This document shows positions 33,755-42,488 of a DNA stretch of 64,000 nucleotides, one piece after another. This DNA comes from a virus. The DNA is taken from positions 1-64,000 of the IMG/VR virus record IMGVR_UViG_3300030329_005959. One strand, written 5' to 3'. The notes below the pieces were generated by a model. The model did no database searches. It saw nothing but the letters and a program-made list of their open reading frames with translations, and had not been told where the DNA came from. Made by a program: the position numbers and the translations under genes. Position 1 is the stretch's first letter, and each line of letters begins with the position of its first letter.

Positions 33755-34328
33755 AATTTCCTTCTTTTTTTACTTTGTTAATGAACCTGTTGTGGATATT
33801 TATACATCCTTGAATACTCATGTCAAGATCTTCTGCAATTTTTCTCCACGGAGTGAGTTTATTATTATCCACCCCATATCTTAAGTCAATTATTTTTTTG
33901 ACCCTTGCGTCCTTTTCTCTTTTTAGACATTTTTTAAACAAAATAAAAGCCTCTTCTTTATTTATTTCCCCTACAAAGCTCTCACACGAAGGCTCTATAT
34001 AGTTAGAAGCTCCGTCGATAAAAACCTCCCTGTTTTTTTTCTTCTTGTTAAGAATATTTAAACATTTCCATTTTGTCTGATTAGCTAAATGAGTGGAGAA
34101 TTTAGTATTTCTGTTAGGGTCGTAATTTAAAGCAGCAGAATAAATCGTAGAATCCTTTTCGCCCACTAATTGTTTTTTATCCACTGAACATTGAGGGTGA
34201 GACATAAACTGATTTACCATCGTGTGAAAAATGCCTGAGTGCCTGTCTATAATTTCTAGGAGGCTGTCCTCGTCGTTTGTTTTTTGGATATTAGAGATTA
34301 AAGTGTAGTCGCTTTGCACTGCACTCAT
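33747..34328 (-). CDS. Second phage sigma factor (sigma70 family)
   Basis: 193 residues from ATG 34328 (a TTG at 34355 is the only farther start). Region 2: NYDPNRNTKFSTHLANQTKWKCLNIL (about 78-103). Region 4: KIIDLRYGVDNNKLTPWRKIAEDLDMSIQGCINIHNRF (about 148-185), with a clear helix-turn-helix. Region 3 is reduced, as in small alternative sigma factors. It heads a leftward operon with ssb, driven by a strong sigma70 promoter at 34471-34498, so it is probably made early or in middle time and then redirects polymerase. Confidence 0.8.
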   Translation of the reverse strand: MSAVQSDYTLISNIQKTNDEDSLLEIIDRHSGIFHTMVNQFMSHPQCSVDKKQLVGEKDSTIYSAALNYDPNRNTKFSTHLANQTKWKCLNILNKKKKNREVFIDGASNYIEPSCESFVGEINKEEAFILFKKCLKREKDARVKKIIDLRYGVDNNKLTPWRKIAEDLDMSIQGCINIHNRFINKVKKEGNYV

Positions 34329-34470
34329 CTTACGGCCTGACTTGTCTTTTTCCAAAAGAATTCTCTGATTATTTATAATATATTTACAAAAACGTTTTAC
34401 ATAAAGAATAACGTTATCCTTTACTATTACGTTAAAGGATTAAGAATCGTTTTAGAACCGTTTCACGGTA
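34329..34470 (-). promoter_or_regulatory. Leader of sigma/ssb operon with hairpin and palindromes
   Basis: About 135 nt of untranslated leader. It contains an 8-bp perfect stem ATCCTTTA (34416-34423) / TAAAGGAT (34433-34440) around 9 nt, and two 10-bp palindromes built on ACGT: AAAACGTTTT (34389-34398) and ATAACGTTAT (34408-34417). Further TTACGTTA- and TAACGT-like copies lie at 34427 and 34473. The spacing suggests operator sites or an RNA regulatory element. Confidence 0.5.
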
Positions 34471-34498
34471 ATTGTAACGTGAAGTCTGATTCTGTCAA
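34471..34498 (-). promoter_or_regulatory. Strong sigma70 promoter for sigma/ssb operon
   Basis: Minus strand: perfect TTGACA (34498-34493), 16 bp, TACAAT (34476-34471). One of the best consensus matches in the window. Unlike the leaderless promoters it is followed by a long leader. Confidence 0.8.
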
Positions 34499-34550
34499 CT
34501 AAAATTTTTCGGAAATTTCTTGATTGACGGTGGACACTGTGTTCCCCTAA

Positions 34551-34559
34551 GTGTAAATT
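34551..34559 (+). promoter_or_regulatory. GTGTAAATT motif before nrdB
   Basis: GTGTAAATT, 9 nt, then ATG 34569. It is preceded by TTGACG (34524-34529), which is not followed by a good -10 box. Confidence 0.4.
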
Positions 34560-34568
34560 CATTTGACC

Positions 34569-35543
34569 ATGATTTTTGAAGAACAAATATCCAGAAAGCC
34601 CGATCACTATCCTTGGGCACAAGAGTTTATTGAGGCAATGCATACTGGGTTTTGGACCGACAAAGAATTCAGTTTTAGCAGTGATATACAGGACTTTAAT
34701 GTCAATTTAGACGAAAATGAACGGGAGATGATTATTCGAACTCTGTCCGCGATTGGTCAAATTGAAGTAGCTGTAAAAAAATTCTGGAGCAAGCTTGGAG
34801 ATAACCTACCCCACCCCAGTTTAACCGATCTCGGCTATGTCATGGCTAACGTGGAAGTGATTCACAATAATGCTTACGAAAGACTCCTACAGATTCTGGG
34901 CCTAGAGGATATTTTCGAAGAAAATTTAAAGTTGGATTTTATCGAGGGTCGCGTCAATTATCTGAGGAAGTATACCCACAGGTTTTATAAAGATTCAAAG
35001 AAACAATATGTTTATGCTCTTATTTTGTTTACTTTGTTTGTGGAGAATGTCTCCTTATTTAGTCAGTTTTATGTAATCAATTGGTTTAACCGATATAGAA
35101 ACGTTCTTAAGGATACTGGTCAGCAAGTTAAATATACACGAAACGAAGAAAATATTCATGCTCTTGCAGGAATCAAGATCATCAACACCATCCGAAGTGA
35201 ACACCCAGAACTTTTTGATGAAGAATTAGAACAAAGAATAACCACTGAAGCTAAGGCTGCTTTTTTAGCAGAAAGCAACATTGTAGACTGGATGGTAAAT
35301 GGATTTAATGAAAAAGGACTCAGCGCCGAGATATTAAAAGAGTTTATTAAAAATAGAATAAATGATTCTCTGGAAAAAATCGGCTTTTCTACAGCGTTTG
35401 ATGTTGACACTTCAGTGTTGGAGGATACAATGTGGTTCGAAGAGGAATTGATTGGCAACAATGCCACAGATTTCTTTCACTCTCGTCCCGTAGAGTATTC
35501 TAAAAATTCTCAAACATTCGATGCTGACGACCTTTTTGAATGA
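34569..35543 (+). CDS. nrdB: Ribonucleotide reductase small subunit (class Ia/b)
   Basis: 324 residues from ATG 34569 (TTG 34563 rejected). The di-iron site is intact: E66, E96 and H99 (EVIH), E159, E194 and H197 (ENIH). Tyr 103, four residues after H99, is in the position of the E. coli radical tyrosine Y122. With NrdA it makes deoxyribonucleotides for phage DNA synthesis. ATGA overlap with nrdA (35540-35543) ensures equal production. Confidence 0.95.
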   Translation: MIFEEQISRKPDHYPWAQEFIEAMHTGFWTDKEFSFSSDIQDFNVNLDENEREMIIRTLSAIGQIEVAVKKFWSKLGDNLPHPSLTDLGYVMANVEVIHNNAYERLLQILGLEDIFEENLKLDFIEGRVNYLRKYTHRFYKDSKKQYVYALILFTLFVENVSLFSQFYVINWFNRYRNVLKDTGQQVKYTRNEENIHALAGIKIINTIRSEHPELFDEELEQRITTEAKAAFLAESNIVDWMVNGFNEKGLSAEILKEFIKNRINDSLEKIGFSTAFDVDTSVLEDTMWFEEELIGNNATDFFHSRPVEYSKNSQTFDADDLFE

Positions 35544-37186
35544 AAAGATATAAGTGGCTCAACAAAGACTCTCGCGATTTTTTAAAGAGAGGATATCTTA
35601 AAGAGGGGGAATCGGCAGAACAGCGAGGCCACGACATTGCTGTAGCCGCAGAAAAACTACTTAAAATTAAGGGCTTTTCTGAAAAATTCGAAGAATATTT
35701 GTTTAGGGGATTTTATTCCTTAGCTAGTCCAGTCTGGGCTAATTTTGGAAGAGAGAGAGGTCTTCCTATTTCCTGTAATGGAGTCTTTATTGAAGATAGA
35801 ATGGACGCGATCCTCGACAAACAAGCCGAGGTGGGGATGCAAACAAAACACGGTTCTGGCACATCTGGATATTTTGGTGAATTAAGATCAAGAGGAGCAG
35901 ATATCTCAGCAGGGGGGACATCTAGCGGCCCCGTCCATTTTATGGAGCTTTTTGATAAGGTTTCTTCTGTTGTTTCTCAAAGCAATGTTAGAAGGGGTTC
36001 TTTTGCCGCATATTTACCTGTAGAGCACCCCGACATTAGCGAGTTCTTAAGAATACGGAGCGAAGGAAATCCAATACAAGAAATGTCTTTTGCTGTTTGC
36101 ATCACAGACGAATGGATGCGATCCATGATAGAAGGAGACAGAAAAAAACGATCAATATGGGCATCTATTATAAGAAAAAGATTTGAAACAGGCTATCCTT
36201 ATATTTTCTTTACAGATACAGCAAACAAAGAGGCCCCAAAACCATATAAAGACAAAAAACTTAAAATTAGTGCATCTAATCTCTGTAGCGAAATATTTCT
36301 ACACTCTTCAGAAGACGAGTCTTTTGTTTGCTGTTTATCTTCCCTAAACCTTCTTATGTGGGATGATATTGTAAAGACAGACGCTATAGAGACCCTTGTT
36401 TATTTTCTTGATGCTGTGATGGAGGAATATATTTTAAAAACAAAAAATATTCCTTTTATGGAAGCATCTCACAACTTTGCAAAAAGACAAAGAGCTTTAG
36501 GAGTCGGGGTTTTAGGCTGGCATTCTTTTTTGCAATCTAAAATGATTCCATTTGAAGGCATGGAGGCCAAGTTTTTAAACACTGAAATTCATAAGACTAT
36601 AAGAGAGAAGGCAGATAACGCCACCGAAGAATTAGCTGTGTTACTCGGAGAACCCACGCACCTTGAGGGGTATGGGAGGAGAAATATGACTACAATGGCA
36701 ATTGCTCCCACGACTTCTAGCTCTTTTATATTAGGCCAAGTGTCCCCATCAATAGAGCCTCTTAACAGTAATTATTTTACAAAGGATTTAGCTAAGGGTA
36801 AATTTACTTACAAAAACCCATATCTAGAAGAACTTTTGGAAGATAAAAAGAAAAATACACAAACCACTTGGAAGTCAATTCTCAGCAAAGGTGGTTCTGT
36901 TCAACACTTAGATTTTTTAACTAATGAAGAAAAAGATGTATTTAAAACCTTTGGCGAGACATCTCAAAAGGAGATCGTCATCCAAGCTTCTCAGCGACAA
37001 AAGTTTATAGATCAAGGCCAAAGTCTTAATTTGATGATTTCTCCCAAATGTCCTCCCAAACAAGCCAGCGAACTTCTTATTTTTGGATGGGAGCAGGGAA
37101 TTAAGAGCTTTTACTACCAGCGTAGCGCCAACCCGAGCCAAGAACTAGCTCGCTCTATTTTAAATTGTTCGTCGTGTGAAGGGTAG
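35540..37186 (+). CDS. nrdA: Ribonucleotide reductase large subunit, short form
   Basis: 548 residues against about 760 in E. coli. The shortfall is N-terminal: the ATP-cone allosteric domain is absent. Active-site Cys positions remain: SCNG near residue 80, NLCSEI near 250 and CCLSSLN near 272. SFYYQRS near 520 keeps the Tyr pair of the radical path, and the last residues CSSCEG give the redox Cys pair. TTSSS-type loops are present. Without an ATP cone, overall dATP inhibition should be lost, useful for a phage. Confidence 0.92.
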   Translation: MKRYKWLNKDSRDFLKRGYLKEGESAEQRGHDIAVAAEKLLKIKGFSEKFEEYLFRGFYSLASPVWANFGRERGLPISCNGVFIEDRMDAILDKQAEVGMQTKHGSGTSGYFGELRSRGADISAGGTSSGPVHFMELFDKVSSVVSQSNVRRGSFAAYLPVEHPDISEFLRIRSEGNPIQEMSFAVCITDEWMRSMIEGDRKKRSIWASIIRKRFETGYPYIFFTDTANKEAPKPYKDKKLKISASNLCSEIFLHSSEDESFVCCLSSLNLLMWDDIVKTDAIETLVYFLDAVMEEYILKTKNIPFMEASHNFAKRQRALGVGVLGWHSFLQSKMIPFEGMEAKFLNTEIHKTIREKADNATEELAVLLGEPTHLEGYGRRNMTTMAIAPTTSSSFILGQVSPSIEPLNSNYFTKDLAKGKFTYKNPYLEELLEDKKKNTQTTWKSILSKGGSVQHLDFLTNEEKDVFKTFGETSQKEIVIQASQRQKFIDQGQSLNLMISPKCPPKQASELLIFGWEQGIKSFYYQRSANPSQELARSILNCSSCEG

Positions 37187-37195
37187 GTGTAAATT
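37187..37195 (+). promoter_or_regulatory. GTGTAAATT motif
   Basis: GTGTAAATT, 7 nt, then ATG 37203. It begins just after the nrdA stop TAG (37184-37186). Confidence 0.45.
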
Positions 37196-37202
37196 TAATA
37201 AT

Positions 37203-37619
37203 ATGAAATCTAGCTTTTCAGAAAAAATTTATACCTGCCTTGTAGCTAAGGTTATAAAATATAATGAAGAGCAAAAATCTCCTATTACGGTTGATCAATT
37301 AATCAGGGTATATAAAAGAGGAGAAAAAACCTCTAGAGTTTTCTTTTCTTTCGACAAAAGCACCGCGCAGTGGGCTATGGCCCGAGTAAATATGTTTTTG
37401 CGTCTTAGCTCAGACCGCCGCGTATGTGACTCTTACCGATTCCAAGACTTAGACATATCTAAAGGCATAGACCGAACCTATCATCAAGAGGAAGCGGAAC
37501 CTTTCTGGAAGTTTTCTGAGTTAGATTTTACCATGGCTCGTTCTGATTTGCTATTGGCTCATATCACCGACAAAGAGGCAGAAAATACGTTTTTCCCTCC
37601 CGTTCTTGAAGAAGATTAG
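37203..37619 (+). CDS. Unknown 138-residue protein
   Basis: ATG 37203 is preferred over a GTG-like longer start because a GTGTAAATT element ends 7 nt before it. The product is mixed alpha/beta: a helical N-terminus (FSEKIYTCLVAKVIKYNEEQ), a basic KRGEKTSRVFFSF segment and an acidic C-terminus ending LEED. No motif is recognised. It separates the ribonucleotide reductase pair from the sugar island, and the promoter of the island lies within its last codons. Confidence 0.6.
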   Translation: MKSSFSEKIYTCLVAKVIKYNEEQKSPITVDQLIRVYKRGEKTSRVFFSFDKSTAQWAMARVNMFLRLSSDRRVCDSYRFQDLDISKGIDRTYHQEEAEPFWKFSELDFTMARSDLLLAHITDKEAENTFFPPVLEED

Positions 37620-37633
37620 TTTTCGGTTATAAT
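37606..37633 (+). promoter_or_regulatory. Sigma70-like promoter of the sugar island
   Basis: TTGAAG (37606-37611), 16 bp, perfect TATAAT (37628-37633), 5 nt, ATG 37639. The predicted start is at or next to the ATG, the same near-leaderless build as the left-block promoters. All thirteen island genes downstream overlap or nearly touch. Confidence 0.65.
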
Positions 37634-37638
37634 CACCG

Positions 37639-39276
37639 ATGTCTAGTAAAAAGATCTCTGTGTGCGCTTTATGGCGCGATAGCGAATCCCATATTAATAG
37701 AACTTTAAATCAATTTGAAGATTTAGAAGAGTTGGATTTTGATTTTGAATATTATTTTTATGAAAATGACTCTAAAGATAATACTTCTACTTTGCTCCAA
37801 GCGTGGCTTAAGGACAGAGAGGGCATATTAAAAACTGAGACTTTGGGTGCTACAAAATTTGGCAGCACTCATGATCTGGAACGTATGCAGCTTCTGTCTG
37901 ACTGTAGAAACAAATGCAAAGATTTACTGTGTGATACTGAATCAGAATATACACTACTTGTTGATTCGGATATTATTTTTAATAAAGAAAATTTATTAGC
38001 CCATTTTGAGACCATCAAATCACTGGATGATTGTGTTATGTTAACTCCTAATGTGAGACAAAACATACCTGATCTTATCCAACATAATTCGCAAGATTCT
38101 TATTACGACATTTTACCTTTCTGGGACAGCGAAAAGAAAAATGCTTTAGGCTGGTCAAATTGCCCCTTCAGGAATGGCATCGACATTATGAATTGGAACC
38201 TTGGTAAACCCATTAAATGTTTTTCAGCCTTTGGTGGCTTCGCTTTAATAAAGACAGAGGTTCTTAAAAAAATCAATTGGTCTACAATAGGGGCTAGCGA
38301 GCATGTTAATTTTTGCCAAGAAATTAATGATTACGGCTCTATTTATATTGATCCCAAAAATAAAGTTTATGCCGAAGTAGAATTAGATTATTTACATTTA
38401 GAGGCTTTTAAAGAGACTGCTGTGGATAGGAGCAGGAAACCAATAACAATTGATCATGAAATTTTTACGAGTCAGAACTATAAAAAATTAAACTCTATAA
38501 AAAACCCAAAGGAGAAATCTAAGTATATTAAAGATTTGTTTTTGGAAAAAACAACCACCCAAACTGAAAAGCTTAAATTTCTTAAAAATTGTTTTCAAGG
38601 AGAAAAGGCTGTCCTAGTCTCCTGCGGCCCCTCTATTACTGAGCAAGATGAAGAAAAATTAAAATCCATCTTGGAAACCCGATTAGTTCTATCAATTAAA
38701 CAAAGCTTTGATCTTTTCTCCGAATATGTGGACATCCACTTCTATAATTGTGCTAACTATAAAAAATATGATTATTCTATACATAAGCCAATTGTATTTG
38801 AGGCTTCTACGGTTTATGGAAAGCTAGGGGAGTGTGATTTACTCTTTAAAATACCACAAGGAATGGATTATGATAACTCTTTATGTTCTCACAAAGACTT
38901 GGATTCTTGGACTTTAGAAAAGCAACCTTTTGAGAGGTGCTATGGCCCAGGAATCGAGTATGAAATAGTGTTATTTGCTGTAGAACATTTAGGCATATCC
39001 GAGTTAGTTACAATAGGTTGGGACAATAAACTTATAAACAACGGTGACGCTGATAGACAACATTTTTACGATAAAAACACAGGTTCGAACGAACAATGGA
39101 TTCAGGCGAACAAGGTTTCTAGCTCAGAGTTTTCTGTTAGCAAACTAAGCACAGAAGAAGAAATGACATCTGGCTTTATAATGGATTTTTATAATTGGCT
39201 TAAATCTAAAGGATGCGAGTTAAAAATAGTTTCTGAAATCAGCCCCGCTCCAAACGAAATTAAAACAACCTTATGA
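37639..39276 (+). CDS. GT-A glycosyltransferase fused to Maf/DUF115-like domain
   Basis: 545 residues in two halves. Residues 1-250 are GT-A-like: ISVCALWRDSESHINRTL start, YYFYENDSKDNT, and LLVDSDIIF (about 110-118) as the DxD-type metal site. Residues about 315-530 resemble the DUF115/Maf family: GEKAVLVSCGPSITEQDEEKL, then LVLSIKQSFDLF. Maf proteins transfer nonulosonic acids to Ser/Thr of flagellin. First gene of the island; ATGA overlap with the next. A bifunctional enzyme adding the pathway's sugar to a protein or glycan is likely. Confidence 0.65.
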   Translation: MSSKKISVCALWRDSESHINRTLNQFEDLEELDFDFEYYFYENDSKDNTSTLLQAWLKDREGILKTETLGATKFGSTHDLERMQLLSDCRNKCKDLLCDTESEYTLLVDSDIIFNKENLLAHFETIKSLDDCVMLTPNVRQNIPDLIQHNSQDSYYDILPFWDSEKKNALGWSNCPFRNGIDIMNWNLGKPIKCFSAFGGFALIKTEVLKKINWSTIGASEHVNFCQEINDYGSIYIDPKNKVYAEVELDYLHLEAFKETAVDRSRKPITIDHEIFTSQNYKKLNSIKNPKEKSKYIKDLFLEKTTTQTEKLKFLKNCFQGEKAVLVSCGPSITEQDEEKLKSILETRLVLSIKQSFDLFSEYVDIHFYNCANYKKYDYSIHKPIVFEASTVYGKLGECDLLFKIPQGMDYDNSLCSHKDLDSWTLEKQPFERCYGPGIEYEIVLFAVEHLGISELVTIGWDNKLINNGDADRQHFYDKNTGSNEQWIQANKVSSSEFSVSKLSTEEEMTSGFIMDFYNWLKSKGCELKIVSEISPAPNEIKTTL

Positions 39277-40295
39277 AGACTTTTTTCAAAAACAAAAAAG
39301 TGTTAGTAACTGGAGGAACAGGCTCTCTCGGACAAAAACTTGTAGAAAGATTGCAGTCTTATGATGCTTTACCTATAGTTTACAGCAGAGATGAAGGCAA
39401 ACAGGCTCTCAACTTTAAAAACAATAACAACTTAATCAAAATTATTGGGGATGTGAGAGATTTTGACAAACTTAATACATCTCTCAAAATTCACAAACCC
39501 GATTTTATTATACATGCTGCGGCCTTAAAGAGAATTGATGATATGGAGTTTTATCCTGATGAATGTGTCAAAACAAATGTATCAGGATCGGAAAACGTGG
39601 CGAGAGCCGCCCTGCAAAACGAGATTCAGAAATGTATATTAGTATCCACCGATAAAGCCTGTAAGCCAATTAATGTTTATGGGTCTTCTAAATTTTTAGC
39701 GGAAAGATTTTTTACTAACTATGATTACAATTCGGATACGACAATCTTTTCGTCAGTTAGATATGGAAATGTGATTGCCTCCCGAGGTTCTTTTATACCA
39801 CTATGGGTTGATGCCATACAAAAAAACGAGAGTATAAAAATTACATCTACTGAATGCACCAGATTTCTGTTCACCTTAAAAGATTCTGTAGATACAGTTT
39901 TAAGCTCACTCCAAAACAGTGTGGGAGGGGAGGTATTTGTTCCCCAGATCAACTCTTATACACTTCCTGTTTGCGTTAAAGCTCTTGAATATTTGTTTGA
40001 TAAAAAAGCCAAGACTCACATTATCGGACTGAGACCTGGAGAAAAGCTGCACGAAGATATGTTAGCTGAAACAGAACTTCCGTTTACTTATAAGGTCGAG
40101 GACCATGATTTTTTGCAATTATTTAATGAAGAGCCTACCGAGCGTGTTGATTTATTGCAAATAAGACCCCAATATACCAAAAAAACATATCAAACTTTTT
40201 CGAAATATGAGGGTCCGCACTTCAACTCAGAACTTTGGGTTAAGGAGGATGTCGAAGAATTATCACGATTGATTGAGTCAGGCTTAAAATGTTAA
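39273..40295 (+). CDS. pseB: UDP-sugar 4,6-dehydratase (PseB/FlaA1-like)
   Basis: 340 residues. NAD-binding VTGGTGSLG (about 11-19), IVYSRDEGKQ, HAAALKRIDDMEFYPDE, STDKACKPINVYGSSK (about 128-143, YxxxK site) and RPGEKLHEDM are the order of inverting UDP-GlcNAc 4,6-dehydratases such as PseB. These begin pseudaminic acid and related sugar synthesis by making a 4-keto-6-deoxy sugar. Overlaps neighbours by 4 and 7 nt. Confidence 0.8.
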   Translation: MKTFFKNKKVLVTGGTGSLGQKLVERLQSYDALPIVYSRDEGKQALNFKNNNNLIKIIGDVRDFDKLNTSLKIHKPDFIIHAAALKRIDDMEFYPDECVKTNVSGSENVARAALQNEIQKCILVSTDKACKPINVYGSSKFLAERFFTNYDYNSDTTIFSSVRYGNVIASRGSFIPLWVDAIQKNESIKITSTECTRFLFTLKDSVDTVLSSLQNSVGGEVFVPQINSYTLPVCVKALEYLFDKKAKTHIIGLRPGEKLHEDMLAETELPFTYKVEDHDFLQLFNEEPTERVDLLQIRPQYTKKTYQTFSKYEGPHFNSELWVKEDVEELSRLIESGLKC

Positions 40296-41545
40296 CATCA
40301 GAAGAAATATTATGGCAAAACGCCATTAGACTAATGCCGCGAGGGACGCAAACAATGAGTAAGTGTCCCGATCAGTTTGTAGAGGGGGTCTATCCCAAGT
40401 TCGCTAAAAAATCTAAAGGAGCTTATATCCAAGCTCTAGACAACAAGTGGTATTTGGACTACATGTGTGGGTTGGGTCCAATTATTTTAGGCTTTAATCA
40501 CAAGAAAACAAACAAGGCTATATCCAACCAACTCAAAAAAGGAATTATTCATTCTCTCCCTACGCTGTTGGAGCAAGAACTGGCTGCTTTAATATGTGAT
40601 AGTGTTCCGTGTGCGGAGCAGGTTAGATTTGCTAAAAATGGAACTGATGTAGATCTCGCTGCGGTGCGAATAGCCCGTTCATACACTGGTAGAGAACATA
40701 TTGTTAAGTGTGGATATCATGGATGGGGAGACTGGCACGGCATCACTCTTCGTCCCCACGGCATACCTAAGTGTCTAGAAGAATGTGTTTCTGAGTTTGA
40801 ATACAACAACCTCGCCAGTTTAGAGAGCGAACTTTCTAAGCGCCCTGTGGCGGGGGTAATAATGGAAGCTCAAGCTCTGACAAAACCACAAGAAGGCTTC
40901 TTGCAGGGGGTTAAGGACTTATGTAGGAAGCATGGAGCGGTGTTGATATTTGATGAAGTAGTCACAGGGTTTCGTTGGGCACTGGGGGGCGCTCAAGAAC
41001 ATTATGGAGTCACTCCTGACTTATGTTGTTTAGGGAAAGGAATGGCTAACGGAATGCCTCTTAGTGCCATCGCTGGAAAAAAAGAATATATGCAAGAACT
41101 TAATCATGCATTTTTTTCTATGACTTTTGGAGGAGAATGTTTATCTTTAGCCGCGTCTATAGAAACAATAAAAGAGCTTAAAAATAAAAACTATAAACAT
41201 ATTTGGGATCTAGGAAACAAGCTGGACAAAGGAATAAAAGAAGCCGCCAAAAAGCACGGGTTAGAAATTAATTTTAGTGGAAGCGCCCCTCGACACAATC
41301 TATCATTTAGCGACAAATACGATGATCCTCAAGGCATGAAAGCTCTTTTTTATCAAGAAATGTTCAGAGAGGGTGTTCTTTTCCCTAATGTCATTTATAT
41401 ACAATTTTCTCACACTTTGAAAGACATAGAAAAAACTATAACAGCAGCAGACAAATCTTTTTCTTTTCTGAAAAAAAATCTCAATAAAATAGATTTAGTT
41501 TTGAGAGGAAAAAGGAGCATTAACATTTTTAGAAAAAACACTTAA
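40289..41545 (+). CDS. Class-III PLP aminotransferase (GSA-aminomutase-like)
   Basis: 418 residues, close in layout to glutamate-1-semialdehyde aminomutases: MPRGTQTMSKCP near the start, YHGWGDWH (about 145), IFDEVVTGFRWALGG (about 220-235) and the PLP lysine in CLGKGMANGMPLSA (about 250-263). In sugar islands such proteins take the place of DegT-type aminotransferases (PseC). It should aminate the keto-sugar made by the preceding enzyme. It overlaps both neighbours. Confidence 0.75.
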   Translation: MLTSEEILWQNAIRLMPRGTQTMSKCPDQFVEGVYPKFAKKSKGAYIQALDNKWYLDYMCGLGPIILGFNHKKTNKAISNQLKKGIIHSLPTLLEQELAALICDSVPCAEQVRFAKNGTDVDLAAVRIARSYTGREHIVKCGYHGWGDWHGITLRPHGIPKCLEECVSEFEYNNLASLESELSKRPVAGVIMEAQALTKPQEGFLQGVKDLCRKHGAVLIFDEVVTGFRWALGGAQEHYGVTPDLCCLGKGMANGMPLSAIAGKKEYMQELNHAFFSMTFGGECLSLAASIETIKELKNKNYKHIWDLGNKLDKGIKEAAKKHGLEINFSGSAPRHNLSFSDKYDDPQGMKALFYQEMFREGVLFPNVIYIQFSHTLKDIEKTITAADKSFSFLKKNLNKIDLVLRGKRSINIFRKNT

Positions 41546-42486
41546 TGAAAGAAAAAATTAAAGAAATAGAACAGGCTCTTGATGCCCTTTTGCTCGATCA
41601 AGAAAACAGAGTAGATAGGTTTGATGCAAATTACATTGATGACTTTCACTTTATTCTGAAAGAAACCCATTCAATTAAAAAAACCGAAGACGAACACAAC
41701 GACAGTTTCAACAAACTTAAAAAGCTCGTTGGTGGGAATTCAAAATCTGTTAAAGAACTAGGCGAAACTATAAAAACCATAGAAGGATTAAACATATCTA
41801 AATATAAGCCAAAGGAATCTGACTCATCTACTAAATCTGAGCATAAGTATGATCAAACTTCTAGTTGGGACTCAGCTAAAGACCTCAAAGTTAATGACCA
41901 AAATAAAGATAAACTTAATCAACTTCAGGTCGATTATTCGGTTCTTAGTCATGCTAATCAAAAAGTCGCCCCTTCAGTTTTTTGGAGGCGCGACGGTTTA
42001 ACTGATGAAAAAAACCAGCTATTTAAGGATTTTTGTGCTGGAAAAAAAGTCCTATGCATAGGGCCAAGATGGGCCGAAGAGGTTTCATATATATCTAACA
42101 CCTTTAAGTGTGAAGCTCTTGGGTTAGATCTTTTTTCGAATAACAAAGATCTAGTAAAAGTCGGTGATATGCACGATATGCCTTTTGAGGATAACACCTT
42201 CGATGTAGTATATCAAAAGAACACTTTTAACAAATCTTACGACATTAGAAAATGTTTAGACGAGTGCGTGAGGGTTTTAGTCAATGGTGGCGTTATAATT
42301 TCTGACGAACTATTAGGATATAATATTGGAGTCAATGAAATTGCCCGAACGAGTATAAACAGGAATTCTTGGTATACCTCCTATCTTGATAAAACAGTAG
42401 ATGAGATTTTGTGTGACAAAGAAGTGTCCATAAACGCAAGCTGGGTGGATCTTGTTGGACTATATGCTGTTAAAATAAAAAAATAG
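41545..42486 (+). CDS. SAM methyltransferase with coiled-coil N-terminus
   Basis: 313 residues. The first 130 are charged and helical with no fold assigned. The C-terminal 160 are a class I methyltransferase: KKVLCIGPRWAEEVSYIS (motif I region, G-rich loop altered to GPRWAEE), LGLDLF, GDMHDMPFEDNTFDVVYQKN (motif II/III region) and a GGVIISDE strand. The acceptor is unknown; sugar O-methylation is suggested by context. ATG shares its A with the previous TAA. Confidence 0.65.
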   Translation: MKEKIKEIEQALDALLLDQENRVDRFDANYIDDFHFILKETHSIKKTEDEHNDSFNKLKKLVGGNSKSVKELGETIKTIEGLNISKYKPKESDSSTKSEHKYDQTSSWDSAKDLKVNDQNKDKLNQLQVDYSVLSHANQKVAPSVFWRRDGLTDEKNQLFKDFCAGKKVLCIGPRWAEEVSYISNTFKCEALGLDLFSNNKDLVKVGDMHDMPFEDNTFDVVYQKNTFNKSYDIRKCLDECVRVLVNGGVIISDELLGYNIGVNEIARTSINRNSWYTSYLDKTVDEILCDKEVSINASWVDLVGLYAVKIKK

Positions 42487-42488
42487 CT

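Noticed and set aside
39080-39095. TTCGAAC-like sequence suggesting a tRNA T-loop
   Set aside because: No matching acceptor, anticodon or D-stem pairs lie around it, and it is within the GT-A/DUF115 coding frame. No tRNA was found anywhere in the window.
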